Notes under the pieces: generated by a model
What the model saw: only the letters and a program-made list of their open reading frames with translations
Databases searched by the model: none
Told to the model about the DNA's origin: nothing
Made by a program: the position numbers and the translations under genes
Shown: positions 1-6,650 of the stretch, one piece after another
Position numbering within the stretch: the stretch's first letter is position 1
How the letters are laid out: every line of letters starts with the position of its first letter
Source: Paracoccaceae bacterium
GTDB taxonomy: Bacteria; Pseudomonadota; Alphaproteobacteria; Rhodobacterales; Rhodobacteraceae
NCBI GenBank assembly: GCA_002712045.1
Contig: PARX01000003.1
Span: 54,975 to 64,588 of the forward strand
Length of the DNA: 9,614 bases
Direction: 5' to 3'

Positions 1-2369
1 TGTCTGGCCCTACAAATTGGTTGACAGATAGGCATCAAAAACGGGGTGGGGTTAGGTTCTCATTGCAAAAATATAAAGCAGTATTAAAAACCTTACCTTT
101 TGAAGTTAGACAATTAATAAAAGAACGTTGGGGAGAGCCTGAAAGTGATCCATTTATTGATGAGGATGGTTTTGCACTATCAGTGATTAGCTTTGGGAAT
201 ATAGTGATTGGGATCCAACCTGCGCGAGGTTATAATATAGATCCAAAGGATACCTATCATTCACCTGATTTAGTTCCTCCACATAATTACTTGGCATTTT
301 ACTTCTGGCTTCGAAATGAATTTGATTGTGACGCCTTGATACATATGGGTAAGCATGGAAATTTAGAATGGTTGCCTGGTAAGGCATTAGCATTATCGGA
401 AAATTGTTTTCCTGAAGTCGCATTAGGACCTGTACCAAATGTATATCCTTTTATTGTTAATGATCCTGGTGAGGGTACGCAGGCAAAAAGGCGATCAAGT
501 GCAGTAATCATTGATCACCTTACTCCACCACTTACGAGGGCAGAAACTTATGGACCTCTTAAAGAGCTTGAGGCTTTGGTTGATGAATATTATGAGGCAG
601 CAGGGATTGATCCAAAACGAATAAACTATTTAAGAGAAGAGATCATATCTTTGAGTGGGGCGACAGGTTTAGATATTGACGTTGGCATGGATGGAGATGA
701 CGTGGATGCTAATTTAGCCAAATTAGATTCATATTTATGTGATTTAAAAGAAGCCCAAATAAGAGACGGTTTACACATATTTGGTTCATCACCAACTGGA
801 CGTCTCGAAAGGGATTTGATCCAAGCCCTAGTACGGATCCCTCGAGTAAAAGGGATAGGTCAAGATGCCTCTCTCATTGTTGCCATAGCCGAAGATTTAA
901 ATTTGGGATTTGATCCATTAAATTGTGAAATGGCTGACAATTGGAAGGGTCCAAAACCAGAAGTTCTAAAAAAATGTTCACCAGATAATTGGAGGAGTTG
1001 TGGGGATACAATTGAGCGGTTAGAAATCCTTGCTTCAAAATTGATAGATGGATCAGAAGAGTTTTCGGGTGAAAGTACTCGTCTGGTGTTAAATTATATC
1101 AGAACTCTAGTAAGACCACTTTTAAGATCATGTGGCTCAAAGGAGCATCTTGGTATATTAAATACTTTGAATGGTAATTTTATCCCTCCTGGATCTTCGG
1201 GTGCTCCTACTCGTGGTCGGCTTGATGTATTACCTACTGGACGTAATTTTTTTAGTGTCGATAGTCGAGCAGTGCCCACACCAACTGCATGGGCCCTGGG
1301 ATGGAAGTCTGCTAATCTACTTTTAGAAAAACATCTGCAAACTAATGGAGAGTGGCCCAAATCTATTTTGATTACCGCTTGGGGTACAGCAAATATGCGA
1401 ACTGGTGGAGATGATATTGCACAAGCGATGGCTTTAATGGGTGTTAAGCCTAAATGGGATTTGGCAAATAGACGAGTCATAGGTTTTGAGATATTACCAT
1501 TGTCAGTATTAGATAGGCCTCGTGTAGATGTTACATTACGGGTGTCTGGATTTTTTAGAGATGCGTTCCCACAGTTAATTTCTTTAGTTGATAACGTTGT
1601 TACAGCTGTAATGAAATTGGATGAGCCGGTTGATATGAATCCAGCGAAGGCATCGCTGGATGGGCCTAAATATAGGATATTTGGGGCTAAGCCTGGTGCT
1701 TACGGTGCTGGTCTCCAAGCCATGATTGATGAGCGATTATGGAGTAATACAAGTGATTTAGCGGAAGCTTATTTGGCTTGGGGCTCTTATGCATATGGAA
1801 ATGATGTAGATGGTATTGAAGCTCGAAAAGCTTTTGAAAATAGACTTTCTGGCGTTGAGGCTATAGTACAAAACCAGGACAATCGTGAACATGATCTTTT
1901 GGATTCAGATGATTATTATCAATTTGAAGGTGGAGCTGCATCGGCTGTTAAGATGTTGCAGGGTAGGGATCGCCCAATTTATCACAATGATCATTCTCGA
2001 CCAGAGAAACCAGTAATTAGAACATTGGAGGAAGAACTTGGGAGAGTGGTTCGATCTCGAGTTGTAAATCCAAAATGGATTGAGGGGGTAAAGAGGCATG
2101 GTTATAAAGGTGCTTTTGAAATGGCAGCAACCGTAGATTATTTGTTTGCGTTTTCGGCCACAACAGGTGTGGTTGCCAATCATCATTTTGATCTTGTTTA
2201 CCAATCCTTTATAGAGAATGAAGAAAATTACCAGTTTATTTTAGAGAATAATAAACCTGCCCTGAGTGAGATTATTGATAGGTTTCAAGAAGCCATCGAT
2301 AGGGGTTTATGGAGACCAAAATCTAATTCAGCGCTTATTAATATAGGCAAGTTGGGAAAATTTCTATAA
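1..2369 (+). CDS. cobN: Aerobic cobaltochelatase subunit CobN (5'-truncated by window edge)
   Basis: Large subunit of the ATP-dependent cobaltochelatase, which inserts Co2+ into hydrogenobyrinic acid a,c-diamide in aerobic cobalamin synthesis. It works in the cytoplasm with the AAA+ partners CobS and CobT, neither of which is in this window. The frame is open to the left edge (first full codon at base 3), so about 788 C-terminal residues of a family of roughly 1,200-1,300 are visible. The TTG at 21 is an internal Leu codon, not a start. Family signatures are clear: HMGKHGNLEWLPGK (342-383), then NDPGEGTQAKRR and IDHLTPPLTRAE, and later TAWGTANMRTGGDD and RPRVDVTLRVSGFFRDAFP. The C-terminus (NHHFDLVYQSFI near the end, then a GLWRPKSN tail) looks complete, with no frameshift or internal stop. 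cobO follows after 73 bp on the same strand, as expected for a cobalamin operon. Identification is very secure; only the 5' end is unknown. Confidence 0.97.
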   Translation, partial: SGPTNWLTDRHQKRGGVRFSLQKYKAVLKTLPFEVRQLIKERWGEPESDPFIDEDGFALSVISFGNIVIGIQPARGYNIDPKDTYHSPDLVPPHNYLAFYFWLRNEFDCDALIHMGKHGNLEWLPGKALALSENCFPEVALGPVPNVYPFIVNDPGEGTQAKRRSSAVIIDHLTPPLTRAETYGPLKELEALVDEYYEAAGIDPKRINYLREEIISLSGATGLDIDVGMDGDDVDANLAKLDSYLCDLKEAQIRDGLHIFGSSPTGRLERDLIQALVRIPRVKGIGQDASLIVAIAEDLNLGFDPLNCEMADNWKGPKPEVLKKCSPDNWRSCGDTIERLEILASKLIDGSEEFSGESTRLVLNYIRTLVRPLLRSCGSKEHLGILNTLNGNFIPPGSSGAPTRGRLDVLPTGRNFFSVDSRAVPTPTAWALGWKSANLLLEKHLQTNGEWPKSILITAWGTANMRTGGDDIAQAMALMGVKPKWDLANRRVIGFEILPLSVLDRPRVDVTLRVSGFFRDAFPQLISLVDNVVTAVMKLDEPVDMNPAKASLDGPKYRIFGAKPGAYGAGLQAMIDERLWSNTSDLAEAYLAWGSYAYGNDVDGIEARKAFENRLSGVEAIVQNQDNREHDLLDSDDYYQFEGGAASAVKMLQGRDRPIYHNDHSRPEKPVIRTLEEELGRVVRSRVVNPKWIEGVKRHGYKGAFEMAATVDYLFAFSATTGVVANHHFDLVYQSFIENEENYQFILENNKPALSEIIDRFQEAIDRGLWRPKSNSALINIGKLGKFL

Positions 2370-2408
2370 CAAGTAAAGTATATTGCAGAATTATGTAATA
2401 AACACGAA

Positions 2409-2414
2409 TATAAT
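2409..2414 (+). promoter_or_regulatory. Possible -10 element upstream of cobO
   Basis: A perfect TATAAT lies 28 bp before the cobO ATG in the 73-bp cobN-cobO gap. The nearest -35-like hexamer, TTGCAG at 2383-2388, is 20 bp away, which is longer than ideal. In DNA this AT-rich the match may be chance. cobO may simply be read through from cobN. Confidence 0.25.
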
Positions 2415-2442
2415 CTTAATTCAAAGAAGTTGGGAGAGATTT

Positions 2443-3054
2443 ATGTCAAATGCTGATGAGGAAAGGCACGCCATGAAAATGGCAAAAAAGAAAGCTGCTC
2501 GTGATAAAATTATGGCTACAAAGACTGATAAAAAAGGTTTAATCATTATCAATACGGGAAAGGGTAAAGGAAAGTCATCAGCGGCATTTGGAATGATTTT
2601 TCGGTGTATTGCTCATGATATGAAATGTGGGGTTGTTCAGTTTATAAAAGGTGGCATGAGCACAGGTGAAAGAGATTTAATTTTGTCAAAATTTCAGATG
2701 ACTTGTGAATTTCATACAATGGGTGAGGGATTTACTTGGGAAACCCAGGATAAAAGCCGTGATACAGAAATGGCTCTATCTGCTTGGGAAAAAGCAAAGG
2801 AATTAATAAGAGACGACAGAAATAAGATGATTTTGCTTGATGAAATAAATATTGCCCTACGCTATGATTACATTGACATCAATGATGTTGTTAATTTTTT
2901 GATAAACGAAAAACCAAAAAATACTCATGTTGTACTGACTGGACGTAATGCAAAGGATGAACTGATAGAAATAGCTGATCTTGTTACTGAAATGGAGTTA
3001 ATAAAACATCCATTTAGATCGGGAATAAAAGCACAAATTGGTGTGGAATATTAG
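2443..3054 (+). CDS. cobO: Cob(I)yrinic acid a,c-diamide adenosyltransferase (CobO/BtuR family)
   Basis: Transfers the 5'-deoxyadenosyl group of ATP to cob(I)yrinic acid a,c-diamide, the step after cobalt insertion in aerobic B12 synthesis; the family also salvages corrinoids. The 203-residue product is close to known CobO length (just over 200). The Lys/Ala-rich N-terminus, typical of CobO, precedes a P-loop NTGKGKGKSSAAFG at about residues 33-46. VVQFIKGG and the acidic LLDEINIALRYDYI block follow, and VVLTGRN sits near the C-terminus. The ATG at 2443 is chosen because GGGAGA lies 5 bp upstream and the protein then starts MSNADEERH, as in homologues. The frame extends to a TTG at 2383, but those 20 extra residues have no family resemblance. 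It lies 73 bp downstream of cobN. Its stop is only 2 bp from the stop of the convergent trcR, so there is no space for a terminator between them. Confidence 0.96.
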   Translation: MSNADEERHAMKMAKKKAARDKIMATKTDKKGLIIINTGKGKGKSSAAFGMIFRCIAHDMKCGVVQFIKGGMSTGERDLILSKFQMTCEFHTMGEGFTWETQDKSRDTEMALSAWEKAKELIRDDRNKMILLDEINIALRYDYIDINDVVNFLINEKPKNTHVVLTGRNAKDELIEIADLVTEMELIKHPFRSGIKAQIGVEY

Positions 3055-3056
3055 TT

Positions 3057-3785
3057 TTATTCGCCTTTATCACTATTTGGTAAATTGAATAAACTTTCGG
3101 CATCCACACTGGGCTCACTAATTTTTTTGTCTTGAGATATAGTGAAGGATTCAAGGCCTGTTATTGCAGATGGTATTTTAGCACCTTCATCATTCTTTAG
3201 GGATTGCTCAGTACTCATGAGCCTAACTTTTTCATCTTCAGAAACATCCCCTGAGTCTTGTGCTTTTTTGACCGCAGCTTTTTTTACTGCCGCATCTAAT
3301 TCGGTTTGTTTGCAAAGTCCAAGTGCCACTGGATCGACAGGTTGAATGTTTGTAATATTCCAATGGCTTCTATCCCGTATTGTTAAGATTGTTGGCTTTG
3401 TCGTTCCAACTAATTTGGAAATCTGCGCATCGGATAGTTCCGGATGGAATTTTACAAGCCATGCAATTGCTGAAGGTCTATCTTGCCTTTTAGAAAGTGG
3501 AGTATATCTGGGACCACGTTTCTTTGTTTCACCCTCAGCAGATGGATTGTGTTTTAAATTTAATTTGTGACTGGGACTTTCCAAGGCTCGTTTTATTTCA
3601 TCTGCATCGAGTTGATTATTAGCAATTGGATCAAATCCTTTGATTCCAGATGCAACTTCACCATCAGCTATTCCTTGAACTTCTAATTCGTGTAGACCAC
3701 AAAAGTCACCTATTTGCTTGAAGGTTAACATTGTGTTGTCAACAAGCCAAACAGCAGTTGCTTTTGCCATTATTGGAAGTGCCAT
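3057..3785 (-). CDS. trcR: Cell-cycle transcriptional regulator TrcR (DUF1013)
   Basis: A DUF1013 family protein, found almost only in alphaproteobacteria and named TrcR after its cell-cycle-linked role in Caulobacter-type bacteria. It is cytoplasmic and presumed DNA-binding. The 242-residue product begins MALPIMAKATAVWLVDNT, the classic family N-terminus. A helix-turn-helix-like segment (TFKQIGDFCGLHELEVQGIA, residues 21-40) follows. A second lies at about 104-140 (RPSAIAWLVKFHP, then SDAQISKLVGTTKPTI), followed by RDRSHWN and the conserved DPVALGLC (151-158). The tail after about residue 165 is Lys/Glu-rich and low in complexity, probably disordered. The start at 3785 is preceded by AAAGGA with 7-bp spacing. 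An upstream in-frame ATG at 3827 adds 14 basic residues not expected in the family. It is the last gene of the leftward set, 173 bp after the oxidoreductase, and an inverted repeat in that gap may give it separate control. Its target genes cannot be read from sequence. Confidence 0.93.
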   Translation of the reverse strand: MALPIMAKATAVWLVDNTMLTFKQIGDFCGLHELEVQGIADGEVASGIKGFDPIANNQLDADEIKRALESPSHKLNLKHNPSAEGETKKRGPRYTPLSKRQDRPSAIAWLVKFHPELSDAQISKLVGTTKPTILTIRDRSHWNITNIQPVDPVALGLCKQTELDAAVKKAAVKKAQDSGDVSEDEKVRLMSTEQSLKNDEGAKIPSAITGLESFTISQDKKISEPSVDAESLFNLPNSDKGE

Positions 3786-3859
3786 GATTAGATCCTTTAC
3801 TATGTATTTTCTGCGATGAAACCGCATTATGCTTTGAGATTGATGTTTGCGTTTTCTGG

Positions 3860-3908
3860 AATAAAAGCGCTTATACGCTGAGAATTACTAATTGGGAAGC
3901 GTTTTATT
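3860..3908 (-). terminator. Large inverted repeat between the quinone oxidoreductase gene and trcR (terminator or leader structure)
   Basis: AATAAAAGCGCTT (3860-3872) pairs with AAGCGTTTTATT (3897-3908), giving 12 base pairs with one bulged G at 3867. The 24-base loop contains a smaller palindrome, AATTACTAATT (3883-3893). Read leftward, the hairpin starts about 50 nt after the oxidoreductase stop and ends in TTTTATT, compatible with a terminator although the loop is long. It also lies about 75 nt before the trcR start, so it could be part of a trcR leader. A third GCG-bearing segment (CAGCGT on the minus strand, 3879-3874) could pair with the same arm and form an alternative structure. No protein or ligand can be inferred. 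Confidence 0.4.
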
Positions 3909-3958
3909 GCACTTTTAAAAGGGTTTGAAATAATTGGAATTTATTGAAATTTTATAAC

Positions 3959-4951
3959 TTATATTGATAGTAAAATTTTTCCAATATGGTCTGTTTCTAT
4001 CCCTTTATGGGCGCTCTGCACATCATCTAATGGAAATACCTGATCAATAACAGGCTTTATTCTACCAGATTCTATAAGTGGCCAAACATGTTGTCTCAAT
4101 TCATTCGCCATATTTGATTTATTAAGGTCAGACTGAGGCCGTAATGTTGATCCGGTGAGCACCAATCGCCGTAGCATTATTTCTGAAAAATTTATTTCTT
4201 GTTTTGCGCCCTCTAGGAAAGCTATTTGAATCAAACGACCTTCATTTGCCAAAGTCTTTATATTTTTTTGTATGTATTCCCCGCCTACCATATCAAGGAT
4301 GAGATCAATTCCTGAATCTTGATTTATTTCCCTGATAGCTTTGTAAAAATCGGTTGTTTTATAGTTTACTGCGTGGTGAGCGCCAAGATTAATACAAAAC
4401 TTACATTTTTCATCAGAACCTGCTGTAGTAAAAACCTTAGCTCCAAAAACAGAAGCCAGCTGAATTGCAGTTGTTCCAATTCCAGATGTTCCACCGTGCA
4501 CAAGAAAAGTTTCACCAGCTCTTAATTTTCCACGCATAAAAACATTCGACCAAACTGTAAAGAATGTTTCACATAGACCTGCGCTTTCTTTCAGTGATAG
4601 TGAAGTTGGCACTGACAGTGCGTGGTCTTCATGGGTCACTGCATATTCAGAATAGCCACCACCTGGTAACAATGCTGTAACCTGATCGCCAATTTTCCAT
4701 CGAGAACAGCCTGAGCCAAGTGCCACAATTGTACCAGAAGCTTCAAGCCCAGGTATTTTAGAAGCATCCTTTGGAGGTTGATATAAGCCCATACGTTGAA
4801 GGACATCAGGCCTATTTACACCTGCAAAAGCAATTTTTATTAATATCTGCTTAAATCCTGGCTTTGGGACTGTTTTATGATGAAGTTGAAGAACCTCTGA
4901 TCCACCAGGCTCTTTTATTTTTATTGCTTTCATTTTCTCAGGGATGTTCAT
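3959..4951 (-). CDS. NAD(P)H-quinone oxidoreductase, PIG3/zinc-independent MDR family
   Basis: A medium-chain dehydrogenase/reductase of the quinone oxidoreductase (PIG3/TP53I3, Qor-like) type, predicted to reduce quinones or related electrophiles with NADPH in the cytoplasm. The 330-residue length is normal for the group. It has the N-terminal GroES-like fold (AGVNRPDVLQRMGLYQPP at 43-60; IPGLEASGTI at 66-75). The NADPH-binding VHGGTSGIGTTAIQLA (151-166) and TAGSDEKC (176-183) follow, then DLILDMVGGEY. No structural zinc-binding Cys cluster is visible. I favour ATG 4951 because GGAAG lies 10 bp upstream and MNIPEKMKAI resembles homologues. ATG 4972 adds seven residues and overlaps the coq9 stop as ATGA, a coupling arrangement, but has no Shine-Dalgarno. 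Either way it is co-transcribed with coq9. The physiological substrate is unknown; a ubiquinone link is suggested only by the neighbour. Confidence 0.9.
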   Translation of the reverse strand: MNIPEKMKAIKIKEPGGSEVLQLHHKTVPKPGFKQILIKIAFAGVNRPDVLQRMGLYQPPKDASKIPGLEASGTIVALGSGCSRWKIGDQVTALLPGGGYSEYAVTHEDHALSVPTSLSLKESAGLCETFFTVWSNVFMRGKLRAGETFLVHGGTSGIGTTAIQLASVFGAKVFTTAGSDEKCKFCINLGAHHAVNYKTTDFYKAIREINQDSGIDLILDMVGGEYIQKNIKTLANEGRLIQIAFLEGAKQEINFSEIMLRRLVLTGSTLRPQSDLNKSNMANELRQHVWPLIESGRIKPVIDQVFPLDDVQSAHKGIETDHIGKILLSI

Positions 4952-4968
4952 TATGTTTTTACTTCCAT

Positions 4969-5619
4969 TCATTTTTGTTCAACATTTGGGGCTTTTATGA
5001 AAGAAAATACTTTGCCAGGTCCTCTCATAAACTCTTGTCCAAATTTTGAATTTCTAAATTTTCCTTTCACCTTCTCAAACTCCATCACATCTTCAATTCG
5101 ACGTTCTAAAAAATCCTTTGTTTTTTTTAGCTCATGGCTTTCATCACCTAGCCAATAAATTAAAGAGGTACTGTATACGAAGCCTAGCGTGATTCTTTTT
5201 GTGTACCAGTTAATATCGGTTGAACTATCATTTAGTGCAATCCAGATAGTATCTGATAAGTTCCACATCATTGCCGCATTATCGGGCGCCATATGAGGGA
5301 GCGCAAGTAAACTTAATGCTTTTCTGTAGGCTTCTCTGTTTTGTTGAGCTAAATTAATTCTATCGAAAATAGCATTTGATATTCGGTTGCGATATTTTTG
5401 GTTCACATTATCGCTTTTTTTTATTAAACTGGATAATTTTTCATCATCCCTTTTCAAAAAACTTAACATTAGATCGGTTGAAGATCGTGGAAAAAGTAGT
5501 TTGCCCTGAATAATTGATATATTTGCTTCTAAACAGGTTTTCTCAAAAACCTGCTCATTCCAACCCTCAAATGGCACATGTTTTAACGCGATCTCGATAA
5601 ACTTATTAATATCAGTCAA
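4969..5619 (-). CDS. COQ9 family protein (ubiquinone biosynthesis)
   Basis: Bacterial member of the COQ9 family. In eukaryotes COQ9 binds lipids and supports the COQ7 hydroxylase in ubiquinone synthesis, and alphaproteobacteria carry the ancestral form. The 216-residue product shows the N-terminal HVPFEGW (14-20). It also has FDRINLAQQNREAYRKALSL (85-104), ALPHMAPDNAAMMWNLSDTI (106-125), then INWYTKR and LGFVYSTSLIYWLGDES. The start is a TTG at 5619: AGGA lies 6 bp upstream and translation from it begins just before the conserved helix. The open frame runs another 89 codons to 5886, but that part is the antisense of rpsU and lacks COQ9 resemblance. Its stop overlaps an in-frame ATG of the downstream oxidoreductase by 4 bp. 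It diverges from rpsU with 104 bp between the two starts. Confidence 0.92.
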   Translation of the reverse strand: MTDINKFIEIALKHVPFEGWNEQVFEKTCLEANISIIQGKLLFPRSSTDLMLSFLKRDDEKLSSLIKKSDNVNQKYRNRISNAIFDRINLAQQNREAYRKALSLLALPHMAPDNAAMMWNLSDTIWIALNDSSTDINWYTKRITLGFVYSTSLIYWLGDESHELKKTKDFLERRIEDVMEFEKVKGKFRNSKFGQEFMRGPGKVFSFIKAPNVEQK

Positions 5620-5660
5620 AATAAATCCTATTTTTAATCTATGGACAAATGATTTTGTTT

Positions 5661-5689
5661 TTGCTATCTCAACCCTTCCTGCAAATAAT
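5661..5689 (+). promoter_or_regulatory. Predicted sigma70-type promoter of rpsU
   Basis: TTGCTA (5661-5666) and AATAAT (5684-5689) are separated by exactly 17 bp. They match the -35 consensus at 4 of 6 bases and the -10 at 5 of 6. Transcription would begin near 5696, giving a leader of about 28 nt before the rpsU ATG. The position fits a strongly expressed ribosomal protein gene, but the call rests on motif matching only. Confidence 0.45.
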
Positions 5690-5706
5690 TGCAACTCTAA
5701 ACTTTG

Positions 5707-5723
5707 AAAGGTGGTGACCCCAC
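5707..5723 (+). promoter_or_regulatory. rpsU ribosome binding region with a small hairpin
   Basis: AAAGGTGG (5707-5714) is the likely Shine-Dalgarno, ending 9 bp before the ATG. GTGG (5711-5714) and CCAC (5720-5723) can form a short GC-rich hairpin with loop TGACC, which would cover part of the Shine-Dalgarno and abut the start codon. The pairing is visible; any effect on S21 translation is inference. Confidence 0.35.
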
Positions 5724-5933
5724 ATGCAGGTTCAAGTTCGTGATAACAATGTAGATCAAGCCCTTCGTGCTTTGAAAAAAAAGCTGCAACGCGAAGGTGT
5801 GTTTCGGGAAATGAAGCTAAAGCAACATTTTGAAAAACCGTCCGAAAAAAAAGCGAGAGAGAAAGCTGAAGCAATTCGCCGCACAAGAAAATTGGCGAGA
5901 AAAAAAGCTCAACGCGAAATAGGAATTATGTAA
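5724..5933 (+). CDS. rpsU: 30S ribosomal protein bS21
   Basis: Small basic protein of the 30S ribosomal subunit platform, next to the anti-Shine-Dalgarno end of 16S rRNA and important in translation initiation. The 69-residue product starts MQVQVRDNNVDQALRALKKK and continues REGVFREMKLKQHFEKPSEK, the canonical S21 core with alphaproteobacterial features. The very basic tail RRTRKLARKKAQREIGIM completes it. ATG 5724 is the only sensible start, since it gives the full conserved N-terminus. The gene stands alone: it diverges from coq9, has its own predicted promoter, and is followed by a strong terminator at 5956-5990. Its coding strand produces a long spurious antisense extension of the coq9 frame. 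Confidence 0.98.
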   Translation: MQVQVRDNNVDQALRALKKKLQREGVFREMKLKQHFEKPSEKKAREKAEAIRRTRKLARKKAQREIGIM

Positions 5934-5955
5934 CTTCCAAAAATACCAATTCAAC

Positions 5956-5990
5956 AAACCCCCATTCTAAATTGGGGGTTTATTTTTTTG
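5956..5990 (+). terminator. Rho-independent terminator of rpsU
   Basis: AAACCCCCA (5956-5964) pairs perfectly with TGGGGGTTT (5973-5981) across an 8-base loop, followed by ATTTTTTT. The GC core plus T-run is textbook for rightward transcription. The end of the right arm overlaps the TAA (5980-5982) of the convergent lipoprotein gene. Leftward, the sequence after the stem is less T-rich, so termination of the lipoprotein transcript here is plausible but weaker. Confidence 0.9.
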
Positions 5991-6600
5991 GACTTTGTTT
6001 TTCTAAGAATATATTTGTCTCGTCATCTTCAAAGTAATCATAAATAATAGTTGTTTTATCCACTTTTAAATTAGCAAAGCTATTCATCGTATTTTTGGGA
6101 AAGATTGTTTTGGGTATGGCTCTAAATATTGTATTTTTACTCAATATATCACTGATTGCGAAAGAGCACATCATATCTTGTACCGGACCATAATTTTGAA
6201 CTTTTTTACTAATATCTAGTGCTATTTTTGGGTCAACTTCAATTTTTTGCATGACAACATGAATTGATGGTCTGGCATGATAATCTACATATCTTTCAAG
6301 AGCAGCATCACTTATTCCATACAAAACATCATGTCTTTCTGGAATTTGAGGATGAATAAAAGTGCCTGCTGGATCAAACAAAATTCGTTCATTAGCATTA
6401 ATTAAAAGGGCTGAATGACCTCCAACACCTGTATTATTATTAATCATTGTTAGTAGAGTAATAGAGGTCGGCTCGTTATTTTTAAAAGTTACTGATTGAA
6501 TTTTATCAGTGGGTGCCCATGAAATCTTTTTTGTTGCACATCCCGCCAAGGAAATAGAGACAGATAAAAATATAATGAATTTAGTGAATAAAGTTTGCAA
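5980..6600 (-). CDS. Lipoprotein with possible permuted NlpC/P60-like (papain-fold) domain
   Basis: A 206-residue predicted lipoprotein of unknown function. The N-terminus has a basic start, a hydrophobic stretch FIIFLSVSIS and a lipobox LAGC, with Cys21 as the lipidated residue. The mature part would therefore be anchored on the periplasmic side. The most striking segment is TGVGGHSALLINANERILFD (57-76) followed by PAGTFIHPQIPERHDVLYGI (77-96) and YVDYHARPS. I recall similar sequences as conserved hypotheticals in other alphaproteobacteria. His62 in GGHSALLI and Cys145 in QDMMCSFAISDIL occur in the His-then-Cys order of circularly permuted NlpC/P60 proteins (YaeF/YiiX, LRAT types), so a cysteine hydrolase is possible but unproven. 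The only usable start is TTG 6600, because a stop lies two codons upstream and no ATG precedes the signal peptide; no Shine-Dalgarno is evident. It lies 29 bp downstream of the oxidase subunit IV gene. Confidence 0.75.
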   Translation of the reverse strand: MQTLFTKFIIFLSVSISLAGCATKKISWAPTDKIQSVTFKNNEPTSITLLTMINNNTGVGGHSALLINANERILFDPAGTFIHPQIPERHDVLYGISDAALERYVDYHARPSIHVVMQKIEVDPKIALDISKKVQNYGPVQDMMCSFAISDILSKNTIFRAIPKTIFPKNTMNSFANLKVDKTTIIYDYFEDDETNIFLEKQSPKK

Positions 6601-6629
6601 TATTTAAATTAATATTATTTTGAATAAGT

Positions 6630-6650
6630 TTAGCTATTAAAAATAGCTAA
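6630..6650. repeat. Perfect 9-bp inverted repeat at the end of the oxidase subunit IV gene
   Basis: TTAGCTATT (6630-6638) and AATAGCTAA (6642-6650) form a perfect 9-bp stem with a 3-base loop, covering the last codons and the stop of the small gene. It could attenuate read-through into the lipoprotein gene or protect the transcript end. No clear T-run follows on the minus strand, so it is not called a terminator. Confidence 0.45.

Noticed and set aside
187..511. Two overlapping minus-strand ORFs within cobN
   Set aside because: Antisense of the most conserved CobN motifs; their content follows from the opposite strand.
1094..1480. 128-codon minus-strand ORF within cobN
   Set aside because: Lies fully inside a clear cobN coding region, with no recognisable domain or ribosome binding site; an antisense shadow.
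1905..2204. 99-codon minus-strand ORF within cobN
   Set aside because: Antisense of the CobN C-terminal region, unusual composition and no family resemblance.
2383..2442. N-terminal extension of cobO from a TTG
   Set aside because: The ATG at 2443 has a good Shine-Dalgarno and gives the normal CobO N-terminus; the extension crosses probable promoter sequence.
3142..3570. Two plus-strand ORFs opposite trcR
   Set aside because: Antisense shadows of a recognised gene, with no start signals or family resemblance.
3786..3827. 14-residue N-terminal extension of trcR
   Set aside because: MALPIMAK at 3785 is the conserved family start and has AAAGGA 7 bp upstream; the extension covers that ribosome binding site.
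6630..6650. Inverted repeat considered as a terminator of the oxidase subunit IV gene
   Set aside because: The stem is AT-rich and no T-run follows on the minus strand, so it is listed only as a repeat.
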